Positions 11,161 through 22,890 of a DNA stretch of 64,000 nt are shown here, piece by piece. Made by a program: the position numbers and the translations under genes. Source of the DNA: Sipunculus nudus (Eukaryota; Annelida; Sipuncula; Golfingiida; Sipunculidae); NCBI GenBank assembly GCA_026874595.1, contig CM049310.1, positions 90,653,556 through 90,717,555 on the forward strand. Reading direction: 5' to 3'. Each line of letters opens with the position of its first letter. Within the stretch, counting starts at the first letter, position 1. The notes beneath the pieces were generated by a model. It was not told the DNA's origin. It did no database searches and saw nothing but the letters and a program-made list of their open reading frames with translations.

Positions 11161-14033
11161 AATGTACTGGAAACCTAGTAGGCAAACGGTTTCAGAAAAA
11201 AAATTATTGACAGATACCGTAATATATGTATTTAAAGGACAATATAGTAAAGTATATGTATATTTAATAAACCTGGTATGTGAATAGGTATTTATAAGAT
11301 TGTCTGCTGGGTAGAGTGATTAAGTTACAGAAAATGCCTACTGGGTCGCAATGCTGTATTTTTCGGTGGCATTTTTAATGAAAACAAATTTAAATAAATG
11401 ACTTGGACAAACAGCCCCCGCGTGAGCAGGTTAACCAACGACTTTCGGCCTAATTTTCCTCAATATTTAAACACACAAGAAGTCTACCATTCCGCCAAAA
11501 AGGACTTAATTAGATTCCATGTCGCCATGTCTGTAGGTACGTTCAGAGCACTTTGTCGTTGCCGAGGAGTCTGGAAGGCGGGCTCCAATTCGTTGACGTG
11601 TCATAAATAAAACTGTATGAATAACGCTTATCTAATTTCTCCGGGACGCAGAGGGGACATTTGTCAGGTGCGCTTTGTTAATCAGTTTAAATATTGAATA
11701 GTTGACAGCTTCTCGGCACGCTGTAAATGTCGGTTTAAACACCTTGGGAGTCTGTTTCACCCTTCATTTATACCAGTGTTATTTTTTCTTTCTTCGGTTT
11801 ATTCTTCTATATATCCCACATGATAATGAATTGGATTTTAGAGAATATTACGTATAACGTATCGTGATTTCATTTAGACAGACCAGTCATCGTCACAAAT
11901 TTGTTTTACTGAAATTAAAACGTGTATATTTATATTGTCTACACATACATTTAACTTGATTGTTTAATTACATTAAGTTCCTGATTCACAGCTAAGGGTA
12001 GTATATAGTATTATTTTTAATTTTCCATGAGTAATTCGAACATGTATAAAAGTCTTTAAAGTGTGTTACAGAGATTGTTGTCTACTGGATTCGAGTTCAA
12101 GGGAAAAGATTGGTCCCAGCGCTCTAGTTGAGGGTGTCTTGGACCCCCGCCCTTGGCGCATCCTAAGAATAGAAACACTTGACAACTAAGAGAACTGGGA
12201 GTTTTTATATAAAAAAAAAATAAAATGAAATTCCAAAATGACAGAGCTGAATGGCGCTATGGTATAAACATTTATTTATGTCACATCAAGTGCTGATCAC
12301 GTTTTATTAGATATTTAAATGTTAATCTAATTGTCTGCCAGTCTCCGGGAAACGTGATCCAAGTCATCGTTTTCTGATCAGATTTAGTGTTATTTCTTGG
12401 CGAATATGCATTTTTCTCATTTGAGGGTTTATTGCCACGGCTGAGAGTTATTGTGTTCAATCCCGTCCTTGTGTAGGTGTGTGTGTGTGTATGTTCACAT
12501 CATAACTAACTCATTCATGAATAGAATCTAATAAAAATTTTCAGGGCATTTTGGAAATCGGCCAAGGAAGAAACGACTAGATTTAAGTGTTGATCCAGGA
12601 TCATCTCCGGATTCTGTTGCGTCATAAAAGAATATCCACAAATGTACGTACACTTATGTACAAATAAAACTGGGAATATGGGATAAAAATAAGTGAATTC
12701 TCAGAAGGTTTAGTCTCATGTCGGGCGTGTTGTGACTCGGACACCTGTTCAGGTCACGGTCAAGGCCGCTTCCGCCAAGGTTTGGAATGGACGACGTCGA
12801 AATTTAAACATCAACACAAAAGTTTATCCAGGTAACTTGTACTGATGGTTGAAAATAATGGAAATTGGATGAATTATATTCTGTAGCTCCGGTGGTATTG
12901 AACGATCATATGGATAACGCTTTAAAGGAAGAGAACGTATTTTCCATCAATATGGCAAGAAAGGTTTTGGCCGAGTTGTCTACCTTGTCATATTACAAGT
13001 GATTACACGGTATTACCATTTTATTATAGAGTCGTTTAACCTACTTTCGTCGTAGTATCTCTAAGAACATTGGAGATATGAAGACCTTATTATAAATAGG
13101 GATCGAAGCGCCTGAGATCCAATAGATTAACCAATGGTCAAATCAGAGGCACCACTGTTTTTAATTAATTTGTTCCTCCTGATGAATTGAACATGGAGTC
13201 AGTTGGATACCCGAATCTGAAACACCACTTGATCGTATTGATGAAGGAGATGGAAAATTATCTTAACATATTATAGTATCTTCTCGTGTATAAACACCTA
13301 TTATGTTTTAACACATCTGTCAGAAACGAAAAAAAAAAAACACTTAAAGTTTTATCGTGTGCATAGTTAACTCTTTTCCCTAAATCCTACAGGATATATC
13401 ATTTGAGAATGGATTTAGCGGTTTTATAAGGAAAAGTCGGATTTTGACGCGCTTATTTCTCAAGAAGAGTTGGAAAAAAGGGTCCCTAGCCCACAGACAA
13501 TCGTTCTTCCACTTAGCAGCCCTTCAAATGGTTTCATACGGAAAATATACAGTTATTTCTGAAAGGGAGTAATAGAAAATAACTGACTTGATGACGTAAT
13601 AACACATAAATTCTAACGATGTAATAGAAGTGTTCTCTCAACTTCAATAATCGGATTGTGTCACGGCAGTTTTAAGTATAAACCGTCAAGCTTGTAGTCT
13701 CCCTCCCACCGCCTAACAGGGCAAAACAAATACCCCATCGGAACACATGCACTAGAAAATACATATTTACAAAGAACTGCTTCTAACGGACGACGTCAAT
13801 ATTTATCGAAACGACGCCGATATTTGCAATTTTGCCAGCTGAAATCAAACTGTTCATCCCTCCAGAGATTCTTCTCCGCGGTGATGATTTGCGATTCTAC
13901 CGATCGAAATTAAAATCTTGATATCTTACGAGTATATATGGGGATTTTAATATCTACTGGTAAATGTTTCATCTCCTCCGTTAGAATTTCAATTAAACCC
14001 CTACAATAGTTTAATCTTTACGAGCACATTATA

Positions 14034-14039
<6 letters not shown>
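11161..14039. other. Unassigned AT-rich DNA
   Basis: No supported gene. A short (GT)n lies at 12475-12491. The 70-codon frame at 11398-11610 has no recognisable motif. Confidence 0.5.

Positions 14040-14105
<66 letters not shown>
14040..14105. repeat. (TA)n microsatellite
   Basis: Uninterrupted TA dinucleotide array of about 65 bp, one of six in the window. Confidence 0.98.
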
Positions 14106-14106
<1 letters not shown>

Positions 14107-15498
14107 AATTGCCTTGCAGACAATCAGAGCGAAACTCTTTGGCCATAAACGTTCAATCGTGTCGCCAAGCAACGGAATTGAACCAACTAAAATCACAGGT
14201 TGCGGACAAGGATGATGGACTTAATTGCCGCCATCAGAGAGGTGATGATTTCTCTGTTTTTGTTTTTGTTTTCATTTGCTGGTCCACAGGATTCTAAAAC
14301 TTCTAATTAATTTCCTAAAATCTTTGTGGATGAATGAGTCGGAGGTATGCGCTTGTGATTTTATTTTTCTGTACTTTATACTGAGAACAGAGTTCGCATC
14401 CAAATCACCCTATGATTTATTGTTATCATGCCGAGAATTCGTAGAGCAACTGTCTCTTTAGTTCTTAAATCTGAACGTAGCGATAGCTGCAGAGAACCAG
14501 AGCTCAGAATGAGTAGATTAAGTGGATCTACAGAAGGACAATTTGTAACACATTTGTAACCAAGGCCGCTCTCACCAGTTGTATATGGATGTGCTATTCA
14601 CAGCTGGAATTATGACCTTCACAGAAATCTCACATACAGATATTTCTATGCTCATACCAGATGACTCCTCAGCAAAGTAAACTGAACGTGCATACACAAT
14701 AGAACAGCAGTAAATTGCATACTCTCGGGTAAGTGGAGGTGTCGACCACGGCCGGGGATGTAATATTTACACCATGCTTTATTACAGAGTCAGTTATATC
14801 TCCCTCCATTTGAGAGCTTGCTCTCGCAGCGCTGTGTTGATTTACTGTTTCTGTGGCCGTGGGAATAATCAAGAGATAATTTGACGAGGAATTACGTATT
14901 TCTTCTGTCTGGAGGGCACTTACGCAATAATCAGAACCACTTTAACAGTCAGCCGTATCTGCGGCAAAGATCATTCACTCGGCACCTACGCACATGACCT
15001 ACCGAGCCCCCTGGAACATGTCCCAACCGGAAGTTACTGTGTTCCCACTGTCACCATCGGAAAGGTCCTTTGAAGATCGCAAGTTATTTTTCTTTGGCTT
15101 TTATAATGGTAATATCCTTTTAAAGTTTTCAATTTCATTTGATTACAAGAAGACGATTTATAATTTTGAACAGTCCATTTTATAACACACTTGGTTCGTC
15201 ATTCTTAACAGCTTTACGGTAATAAGTAGTGGTCAGGATCGGTTGTAAAATCATGTTCGATGATTGGAGGAAAACAAAAGTCCGATGATCAATTATTAAT
15301 CGATCATTTTATATAACTTTGATAATACCGTGAATTCTTCATTATTGAATTAAACCTAATATATCGACCAAGTAAATTTAATCTGACTTGAAATGTCAAG
15401 GTAAAGGTCAAGTTTTTGACCTTCAGCTTCAGATTTAATGCTTTCTGCTGCATTGTGTCCCGTCTTTCTAGTTTCTCTGACTGGATATTAATATTTTT
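14106..15498. other. Unassigned DNA
   Basis: No gene or element recognised. Short frames at 14109-14461 and 14994-15185 show no motif. Confidence 0.5.
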
Positions 15499-15541
15499 AT
15501 GCCCCCGCCACAAAGTGGCCGGGGCATATAGTTTTACCCAT

Positions 15542-15578
15542 GTCCGTCCTTCCGTCCTTCCGTCCTTCCGTCCTTCCG
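15542..15578. repeat. CGTCCTTC microsatellite
   Basis: Four to five tandem copies of an 8-bp unit at the 5' side of the Helentron-like element, a usual position in this group. Confidence 0.95.
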
Positions 15579-15589
15579 AAATCAAACAG

Positions 15590-16310
15590 TTGTACGGACT
15601 TTTTTTCGCAGTGCCTGCAGATATTGGCCTGATTTTTGGTGTGTGAGCAGATATAGACCAGTTACAGATCGAGTTCACGTTTCGTCCCGGTTGACCTACT
15701 TTTGACCGTTTTACGGCTCCTGAACACAGAAAATTTCATGAAAAATATGAAATTTCATGACAAATACACATGTACGGATTTTTTTTCGCAATGCCTGCAG
15801 ATATTGGCCTGATTTTTGGTGTGTTGACAGATATAGACCAGTTACAGATCGAGTTCGCGTTTCTTCCCGGTTGACCTACTTTTGACTGTTTTACGGCTCC
15901 TAAACTTAGAAAATTTCATGAAAAATAGAAATATTTATGACAGATACACATGTACAGACTTTTTTTCGCAATGCTTGCAGATATTGGCCTGATTTTTGGT
16001 GTGTGAGCAGATCTAGACCAGTTACAGATCGAGTTCGCGTTTCATCCCGGTTGACCTACTTTTGATTGTTTTACGGCTCCTAAACATAGAAAATTTCATG
16101 AAAGACTGAAATTTTTATGGAAAATGCACAGGTATGGACTTTTTTCACAATGCCTGCATATACTGGCATAATTTTTGGTGTGTTGCTTGATAATGACCTG
16201 TTACAGATCGAGTTTGCATTTTGCCCTTGTTGACCTACTTTTGACCATACGACACCTCCTGAACTTAAATTTTTTTTCAAAATTTTACAAATGTTTCTAA
16301 TTTGCTCAAG
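15590..16310. repeat. 180-bp tandem repeat, four units
   Basis: The word TTTTTTCGCA-x-TGC-TGCAG recurs at about 15601, 15781, 15961 and (degenerate) 16140, that is every 180, 180 and about 179 bp. Each unit continues with ATATTGGCCTGATTTTTGG, CAGTTACAGATCGAGTT and TTGACCTACTTTTGA. The last unit is the most diverged. This is the core of the Helentron-like element. Confidence 0.95.
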
Positions 16311-16322
16311 GCGGGGGCATTC

Positions 16323-16346
16323 GTGTCGTTCCGACACATCTAGTTT
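16323..16346 (+). repeat. 3' terminal hairpin and CTAG end
   Basis: GTGTCG (16323-16328), loop TTC, CGACAC (16332-16337), then ATCTAGTTT. This matches the 3' end architecture of Helentron/Helitron-type elements. The 10-mer TCTAGTTTCT also occurs just upstream of the element at 15467-15476. Confidence 0.75.
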
Positions 16347-17969
16347 CTGGTTAATATAACTTCTTTGTAAGTACAAACATTATCGATCGATCGAATTATG
16401 TAACAATCGATTATGCAAAAATTCAACCAATTTAATAGATTATGACAGAAAACAACTATTCATCGATATAATCGATTTATTGGCACACCACTAGTAATAA
16501 AGCCTCTTATTGTTAAAAGCACGATAATTCTTTTAAAGGAAACAGCGCATATTATTTGTATTATAACCTGAACGAACACTAATGCATCTGATAATGACAT
16601 GATACGTCAAACGTTTCCAGCATGTTCTCAGGTACCAATCATGGGTAATACCATCATAGGTTAATGTCGTTGAAATGTAAATAAAAAATTCTTCAACAGA
16701 AGTTTTCCTGTGATCAATTTATCTATTATATATGGTCATTAAATGATATATCTGCCTGTTTGCCGACTTTGTTAAACCTTTTTGGTCCCTTTACGTAATA
16801 TTTCTAGCTAGCCGTATTCGATGGCACATTAAAGGTTAGAAAGACAGAATAGCACGTGGTGGTGTTATATGCATTCTATCCAGGACAGAGACTGGCCCCT
16901 GAAGTGATTTGCTGGTGCAAAGTGTGACGTCACAAGAAAAAAAATTAGAAATCTAAAAGTTTTTTAAACTCCCTAAAATGTTGGGCTGACGGTGTCAGAA
17001 ATACTCAGCTTTTGATGGAATCTAGAATTTTTAGTCACAGAAATAGGATTTAGTTCGTGTAAAATCTATATTTATATTTTTTCTTGGCAAGTGTGTTATA
17101 TGATATAATAAAATTTGGAATACGTTTGCTTGAACTTAATGATTCAAGTTTGTTGTATATTTTACTTTTGTGAGCGCACTGTCGATCAGTTGCGTTGATT
17201 GTCACGTTTCGAGAAATATTAAACTTATCGTCTGTATTTGTTTTGTTCAGAAATAGAGGCGTTAACCTCCACTAAATATTATATAATTTAACATCAGTTG
17301 AATCTAGATCAGTTTCAAGATATCTCTAGCCCCTACCAACTGTTGAAGACTGACTCTTATACTGGTTCTGGTCAATTCCACTTTCTAATTCAGTGTACTG
17401 GTCCAAAATAAAAGAATGGGCAAAGTCTTAATACTGAAAACGAGCTATTTGATTAAGTTTTTAGTTCTGGCATATCTATGTTGGCGATTGTTTAACCTAG
17501 TTCTGGAGCTGGGTCAGGGTGACGTACATAGATTTTAATCGGTGCTCAGCTTTGCCAGACCCTCCGCCTTAAGTTCATTTACCAAACCATCAATCTTGTA
17601 TGGTATACAGGATACACTTAACAACTCAATCACGCCGGCTTCCTGGCAGCTTTCATAAGTTATGATTGGCTTTATCTAGCAGTGATGGTAGTAGTATCGT
17701 TTGCATCGAGGGCTAGTAAACTCATCCGTCTTTGCTGACGATTAACTTGGTACATGACATCATACAAAGATACGAATTGCAGTTTTAAATCATTTAATAA
17801 ACCTGATAACACCATCGATATATCTTTGCTCAATTGATTCCCTTGGCAAAGCGGAACAGCTGCCAAAAAAATTGCCTCTTTTAAACATTTTTTTTTTTTT
17901 GCAGTGACTCAATGTCGGAACTTCAAACCTAACAGACACTCATATCATGTCCAATATGTCATTTTACGT
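16347..17969. other. Unassigned AT-rich DNA
   Basis: No gene recognised. A perfect palindromic CRE-like TGTGACGTCACA lies near 16922-16933, with no gene adjacent. Confidence 0.5.
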
Positions 17970-18225
17970 TTAAAGGGGCTCATTCCGATATCTGACGTCT
18001 ATCTACTAAAGAAAATCCCTTGAACCTTCCATTAACACAACCCCTAAACAAGATGAAGAAAGAATAAACACAGAAGAAACATCGGTTGGAGGCTTGAAAA
18101 AACTTTATCTGTGTTGGTAGTTGCGTGGTATGACCACCAGTTGGCTTGCGCGGTATGTTTGAATTTTGCGCCAGTGATCGGGCCCGGTGCAAGCTTTTTT
18201 TCCACCTTGTGTACAGGATCATGCA
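17970..18225 (+). repeat. Dispersed repeat family A plus A-prime, copy 2
   Basis: AAAGGGGCTCATTCCGATATCTGACGTC begins like the copies at 8218, 33277 and 41936. The second half (18063-18215) matches 11010-11160. The minus-strand frames here (18222-17980 and 18238-18044) are incidental. Confidence 0.55.
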
Positions 18226-18635
18226 AATTGTCTATCAACGAAATACTCAGAGTTATCGTGATATTTTAAAGAGAATACGCCATATTTTATGTCGGCCTAT
18301 ATTTGATTTACCTGTTATGTGAATAGGTCCCTTTCACATTCATTTCTCTTATGTCTATGGCAGAACAAAGAAAAAATATTTTTTTCTTCAGACGAAGGCT
18401 CCTCTACACATGGATATAACACATACATAACCGTTTGTGATCATCGATTAAAACCGAAATTAAAAAAAAATTAAACTGATTATAATAAAAAAGATCAGTT
18501 ATATAATCGATAAATCGGACTAATATAATCTAATACTTGACTTATATTTCTCTCAGAAGACTTGTGCTGCGGTGAATGGTGCAAGTGGGCAGAAAACTGT
18601 ACAGACACTGTGGTTGGCTTTATGTCCACGAGGGT
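18226..18635. other. Unassigned AT-rich DNA
   Basis: No gene or element recognised. Confidence 0.5.
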
Positions 18636-18637
18636 CA

Positions 18638-18725
18638 GAGGTGTATCCAGGGGGTGCTGTAGGGGGCCTGGTCCCGCCCTACCAGCTCCCCCTTCCCCTT
18701 CCCCTCCCCCAATCGGACTTTCCAT
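18638..18725 (+). mobile_element. DNA-transposon/MITE end, CAGAGGTGTATCCAG type
   Basis: CAGAGGTGTATCCAGGGGG followed by a G/C-rich tract. Together with the end at 60872-60810 (minus; CAGGGGCGTATCCA) it matches a widespread invertebrate MITE terminus. Only one end is visible here. Confidence 0.45.
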
Positions 18726-18884
18726 TTAATATTTAAGGAAAATATTCGAGACAGGAATATCTACGATGACAAATAAAGCATATAAGTAGATAAATAATAT
18801 GAAAATATCAGTCATGTGTACGGTACATATGATCCTATCTATTTAATATGGATTGTACAAATAGCTATTTAACTAGTCCGGCAC
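18726..18884. other. Unassigned AT-rich DNA
   Basis: No feature recognised. Confidence 0.5.
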
Positions 18885-19075
18885 AATCCATGGCTCAGAT
18901 GATGGCATTCGGTAATCTGTAGGGTCGGAGGATACCGGAGAACCCGGAGAAAACCACTGGCCTTTGACGAGCAACTACAACAAATTCTCTTGGACACACC
19001 GGGTATCGAACCCGGTTCCCCAGCGGAGAGAGCCGTGCGTTTTACCTCTCGACTGCCCAGGCCCCCATCTGTAGG
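18885..19075 (-). mobile_element. tRNA-headed SINE
   Basis: On the minus strand: a tRNA-like head with GGGCAGTCGAGAGG (A-box region), a variable arm, and a strong B-box in a self-paired arm (CCGGGTTCGATACCCGG). The body contains AGTGGTTTTCTCCGGG and CTCCGG, a wording familiar from V-SINE-like bodies in invertebrates. It ends near the CAGATTACCG-like tail. A type II (Ser/Leu-like) tRNA origin is plausible. It is not a functional tRNA. Family assignment is not verified. Confidence 0.65.
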
Positions 19076-19216
19076 TAACAAACTTTTACTCTTGTTTTCA
19101 CTATTAAAACGGACAAATATATTAAAGTACGCTGATTCTATAGTATATATGTAATTATAAAAATAAAGAGGAATCAACATTTTATAGCACTCGTCAGGTA
19201 AGACTGTCTGATTGAA
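19076..19216. other. Unassigned AT-rich DNA
   Basis: Nothing recognised. Confidence 0.5.
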
Positions 19217-19486
19217 ATGAAATGGACTGGTTGATACCAGTACATGTTTGAGAAGTTATTATGTTTATATGGTCAATCTTGATTACCTACTATGTTACAG
19301 GTTATTCGGTACGTTTGCTTATTATTACTAAATTACAGAGTACAAGGTGCAATGAAATGGACTGGTTCATACAAGTACATGTTTGAGAAGTTATTATGTT
19401 TTGTGGTCAATCCTTAATTACTTGGTAACAGGTTTTTCGGTAGATTAATTTATGGTCGCTCCTAAACAACAGAGCACTCTTCGCAA
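19217..19486. repeat. Two-unit tandem duplication, 135 bp
   Basis: ATGAAATGGACTGGTT starts at 19217 and again at 19352. Both units continue with AGTACATGTTTGAGAAG, TTATTATGTTT, GGTCAATC and an ACAGGTT-TTCGGTA block, with scattered substitutions. A local tandem duplication with no coding content. Confidence 0.85.
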
Positions 19487-19623
19487 AACACTCAGTATGG
19501 AATCAATATGTCTTGAGTATTCTTCAAAGAACATCCAATTACCATCGGAAACGGACTACAATAAAAAGCTTATAAAAAACCATAGAGCACTCTAGTAGTT
19601 GACTATTGCAGGAAACCTGTGGA

Positions 19624-19626
<3 letters not shown>

Positions 19627-19694
<68 letters not shown>
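19627..19694. repeat. (TA)n microsatellite
   Basis: Uninterrupted TA array of 68 bp. Confidence 0.98.
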
Positions 19695-19698
<4 letters not shown>

Positions 19699-19844
19699 TC
19701 CTCGGCCATCGGACAGGCCTATAAAGAATAACACAACTTTTATTATATATGTAAATCAATGTTAAATAATATATACTGTAATGGTGATGATATAATTCGT
19801 GTTTAAATATACCCTACAATGGTATCTGGCTTGCGAGTTTGCGA

Positions 19845-19905
19845 AAATGGAACCCTCGCGAAACGGTAACCCCGTTCAAATAAATACATTCGGGTTCACA
19901 AATGT
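19845..19905 (-). repeat. Family D fragment
   Basis: GGAACCCTCGCGAAAC is the inverse of the GCGAGGGTT core of the copy at 4765-5000, and is close to 22810-22830. Confidence 0.4.
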
Positions 19906-21105
19906 TTTACGCGAAGATTCCTTCATTTCAGATCCATATAATTTCAATTTATGACAATGAAGAACGTACCCATCATGAGAAAATTGACTGTTTCAATTAA
20001 GTGTCATTATCATAAGCGACCCTTTGACTTGTCCAGCACGTCGTGATGTTTAACCGCCATACACTCACATCTGACAGCCGTATGCATGGTTGGACCACTG
20101 CCGTGCCGCTCCTTTTTGAATAATTAAAGCGGTCAGATTTACAGTCATTAGGTGGCTCGCTTCGTAGCTGGGGCTGCCCTATGTTTTCATCCCCGGATTA
20201 CTTTAATTTGATTACTCTGATTTCACCACTGAAAATGCATCATTTTGATGAGATGGTGACAAAAATACAAAAAAAAACTTGACAGAATGTGAGGCCTCAT
20301 TGTTCTACTGATTCGCCCTTCCTATTTTTTCATAGATTTTATTTTGCAAATGAAGACTATTTCCCTGGTAATGTTGCTAAATAGTGCTATGGCACATATT
20401 CCTTAGAACAGGTATGAAATGCACTAATTATTATTTTGATAATATACAGCATTTCATGGATTAAAGTTTTTATTTGTATTTACTAGGCAAGCTCGAAAAA
20501 TACCACATATTGTGTCTGGACCGGTAAAGATGACGAAAAATATTAACAATTCGCCCGCTACATCATGTGCCCTGTTTCCGTAGAATACAAAAATATTTGG
20601 GTAAAAGTGTAGTATAGGTAACCTGCCGCAACATGGCATTACTCATACTTAAATTTTCCTTTGAATCAAGTTGGGTGCCTTTTTAGTGAATCTTATAGTA
20701 TGTGGGCTTAATGTGTGGCCTAAGTATGTCTGCTCTGTATCAAACGTGGTTATTTAATAAACAATGATGAGTAACCTGAGTGTACCGTGATCTATCTCAA
20801 ACGTTGCTGTGTACACACGGTTTGTCACGGTTCAACGATTCCACCTGTAGGACAAAGCTATCCATAAAATCTATGAATGACAGTGGCTCTCAAGCAGTAA
20901 AAAGTAATAGCCCCATGTCATGAACGTGTTAAATCTTTTGAATTTAAAACACTTTATTTGCTGAAACAGATTAGCTCAAACTTAAATGAATTATATCTTT
21001 GGGCGTTATCATAACCACAAGAAAATATTCAAATCATAACTTTTTGCGATAACTTGCTCTCTTTCAGTCCCGTGAAGGAAAAACTTGCCAAGATTTATTG
21101 GAGGT
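19906..21105. other. Unassigned AT-rich DNA
   Basis: No gene or repeat recognised; the 61-codon minus frame at 20639-20454 lacks motifs. Confidence 0.5.
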
Positions 21106-21124
21106 CTGCCGCCGGTTGCGGCAG
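21106..21124. repeat. Perfect 7-bp GC hairpin before a (TA)n array
   Basis: CTGCCGC (21106-21112), loop CGGTT, GCGGCAG (21118-21124), followed by TTTTAT. It may be the tail structure of an inserted element ending at the adjacent TA array. In a eukaryote it should not be read as a bacterial terminator. Confidence 0.5.
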
Positions 21125-21132
21125 TTTTATAG

Positions 21133-21133
<1 letters not shown>

Positions 21134-21193
<60 letters not shown>
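21134..21193. repeat. (TA)n microsatellite
   Basis: TA array of 60 bp. Confidence 0.98.
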
Positions 21194-21198
<5 letters not shown>

Positions 21199-21224
21199 TA
21201 TAGTCACGTAAACAATTTGCTCAG

Positions 21225-21290
21225 TGGAAGATACTGGGCCGATGCCGGTTCGACCCATATCGGTACACTACCCCACTTAAAAGCGTTCTA
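21225..21290 (-). repeat. Fragment of the tRNA-like LTR family
   Basis: TGGGCCGATGCCGGTTCGACC followed by CATATCGGTA and ACTACCCC resembles part of the solo LTR at 3583-3733. Short and decayed. Confidence 0.35.
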
Positions 21291-21599
21291 CTTTAAGATT
21301 GTTTAAATCCTCCATAAATATAGGCAACGTCGGATGAAGGGGAAGGTACTACGCCCCAAATCTTTATCGGATACAGGTCCATAAGAGAACAAGAACACCG
21401 CAAATGGTGCATAATACGCCCATCGTATATATGTCTTGTGCCCTCTGATCTCATTATATATGTGTGCCAGCATGTGTTTTATCGAGAATTTAATTCAGGT
21501 AAACAACCCTATTTGTAAATCTTTTAAATGAGTTTTATAGAAATCTTTCAGGTGGTTATCTATATCAACCCTACCAAATTCCGGTTTCCTCTGACCAGA

Positions 21600-21930
21600 T
21601 TAAACATGCATGGATTTGCCAGGAGACAAACTTAGGTGAGATATTGATTTTTTTTATATTTCTATTGCACTTGATTCAAATCCATCTCATTCCTGGTTAG
21701 CTATCGCAGCGACACCAAAAAGTGACCTATGAACTCTGACTTTACTACATTTTCGAGGATTTTGACAATAATCAAACTTGGGCGAGATAATCTATTGGTA
21801 AGAAGTCATTGTGAATTTCGTAAAATCCATCAACGGCCTGGTTAGTTATCGGGCGACACTTTAATTAACGGACGGACGGACGGACAGACCCTGGGTACAT
21901 CACAATACGTCCCCTCATAGACGGGTATAT
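21600..21930. repeat. Decayed pearl/Helentron-like repeat
   Basis: Two related units about 148 bp apart: AAACTTAGGTGAGATA (21628) against AAACTTGGGCGAGATAA (21773), and CTGGTTAGCTATCGCAGCGACAC against CTGGTTAGTTATCGGGCGACAC. These are followed by a short GGAC-GGAC microsatellite and CAGACCCTGGGTACATCAC. The layout (tandem core plus GGAC run) resembles the element at 15499-16346. Confidence 0.5.
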
Positions 21931-22449
21931 AACAAAAATGTTAATTAATGATCAAAAGTTTGAGTAAAGTTACAGTTATTAAGTTAATTTTGACTGTCCC
22001 GTCAGCCAGAAGTTTAAGCAATGTACAATGTGTTTTAAACGACGTGGGAGTGACAGTGATCGTAAAACAACGTGCTGTGTCATCGTAAATCTGTGCTGTG
22101 TCAGTTTATCTATCTGATTTTAGACCAATTAACAGACTCGACAGGACTGCGGAAATGAAAGAGGAATCCAGTGTGTTTGCATCCATGGCAGAAAAGTAAT
22201 AAAAAAAACACGGAAGACACGGCCGCTGATGGGTGTCGCCGTTCCCGAACGCCTCGTGAGACATCTAGTGCGGCCTCCGTGCATTATATATGAATCACTC
22301 CTGGAGTCGAAGGTGTTTTAATTGTCCGTATGATGGATTGCCGTAAGTGTACCTGGCATCTGAAAGTTATTATTGTGACATGGAGACTGCGGGGATATTG
22401 AGTTTACAATATTTATCTTATATTCATACGTAAAAGTCACGAATATCTG
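21931..22449. other. Unassigned DNA
   Basis: No feature recognised. Confidence 0.5.
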
Positions 22450-22890
22450 AGCGTCGGTAAAAGTTTTTCGCCTTATACTGAGGTTGGCCTTTTATTCGCG
22501 AGAGTTTAAATTTCGCATTGTCTGCTTAGGAAAATTATAGCGAAAATAAAACAACTTCATATGATTTAAGTTATCCATGAATGTAGCGTCAAAAGAGTGA
22601 TATTATATATTAATATTATATTGATTGCAATCTGTAAATTTGATGTAATACATAAATTAGTCTCATATATTTTCTATCAATAATGAACAAATATTTGAAC
22701 CTGTCCGATGTTCCCTTCGGTCCTCATCAACTTGTGAAGACTTTGTCCTCCCCATTGAATAATTGAAAATATTGATATATTGTTTAGTTTAATACTTGGT
22801 AAGATCGCCTGAATGGAACCCTCGCGAATCAATAAAAAATTGAAATTCGCAAACATTTGAACTCGCGAATATAAAACCAACCACATTACA
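22450..22890. repeat. Family D repeats, two opposed fragments
   Basis: 22450-22610 reads TTCGCGAGAGTTTAAATTTCGC, GCGAAAATAAAAC, then TGTAGCGTCAAAA, as at 4765-5000. 22780-22890 reads GGAACCCTCGCGAAT and GAACTCGCGAATATAAAACC in the opposite sense. The minus frame 22925-22677 runs through the second fragment and is not a gene. Confidence 0.45.

Larger units (their letters stand above)
15499..16346. mobile_element. Helentron-like non-autonomous element
   Basis: An 848-bp element with a perfect 11-bp subterminal inverted pair, ATGCCCCCGCC (15499-15509) and GGCGGGGGCAT (16310-16320). Its 5' end folds (ATGCCCC...GGGGCAT, 15499-15527). A CTTCCGTC microsatellite and a four-unit 180-bp tandem core follow. 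At the 3' side a perfect 6-bp hairpin (16323-16337) stands just before CTAGTTT. Subterminal inverted repeats, a tandem core and a 3' hairpin near CTAG are hallmarks of Helentron-associated repeats (the DINE-1/pearl-like group) common in molluscs. No helicase or Rep is encoded, so it would depend on an autonomous partner. The minus-strand open frames through it (15678-15304 and 16376-16080) are by-products of the repeats. Confidence 0.75.

Noticed and set aside
15304-16376. Minus-strand frames of 124 and 98 codons across 15.3-16.4 kb as genes
   Set aside because: They read through the 180-bp tandem units and the CGTCCTTC microsatellite of the Helentron-like element; the similar peptide pieces simply reflect the repeats.
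16922-16933. CRE palindromes at 16922, 6243 and 63097 as active enhancers
   Set aside because: No gene lies nearby and an 8-bp word recurs by chance at this scale; only the 51106 site was kept because of its position.
18869-19180. 103-codon minus frame as a gene
   Set aside because: It reads through a tRNA-headed SINE with a clear B-box; the peptide has no independent support.
19695-19745. A second hammerhead-like tail next to the TA array at 19627-19694
   Set aside because: The minus strand has GGCCTGTCCGATGGCCGAGG but no CTGATGA core, no GAAA in place and no matching stem I; only a possible element tail.
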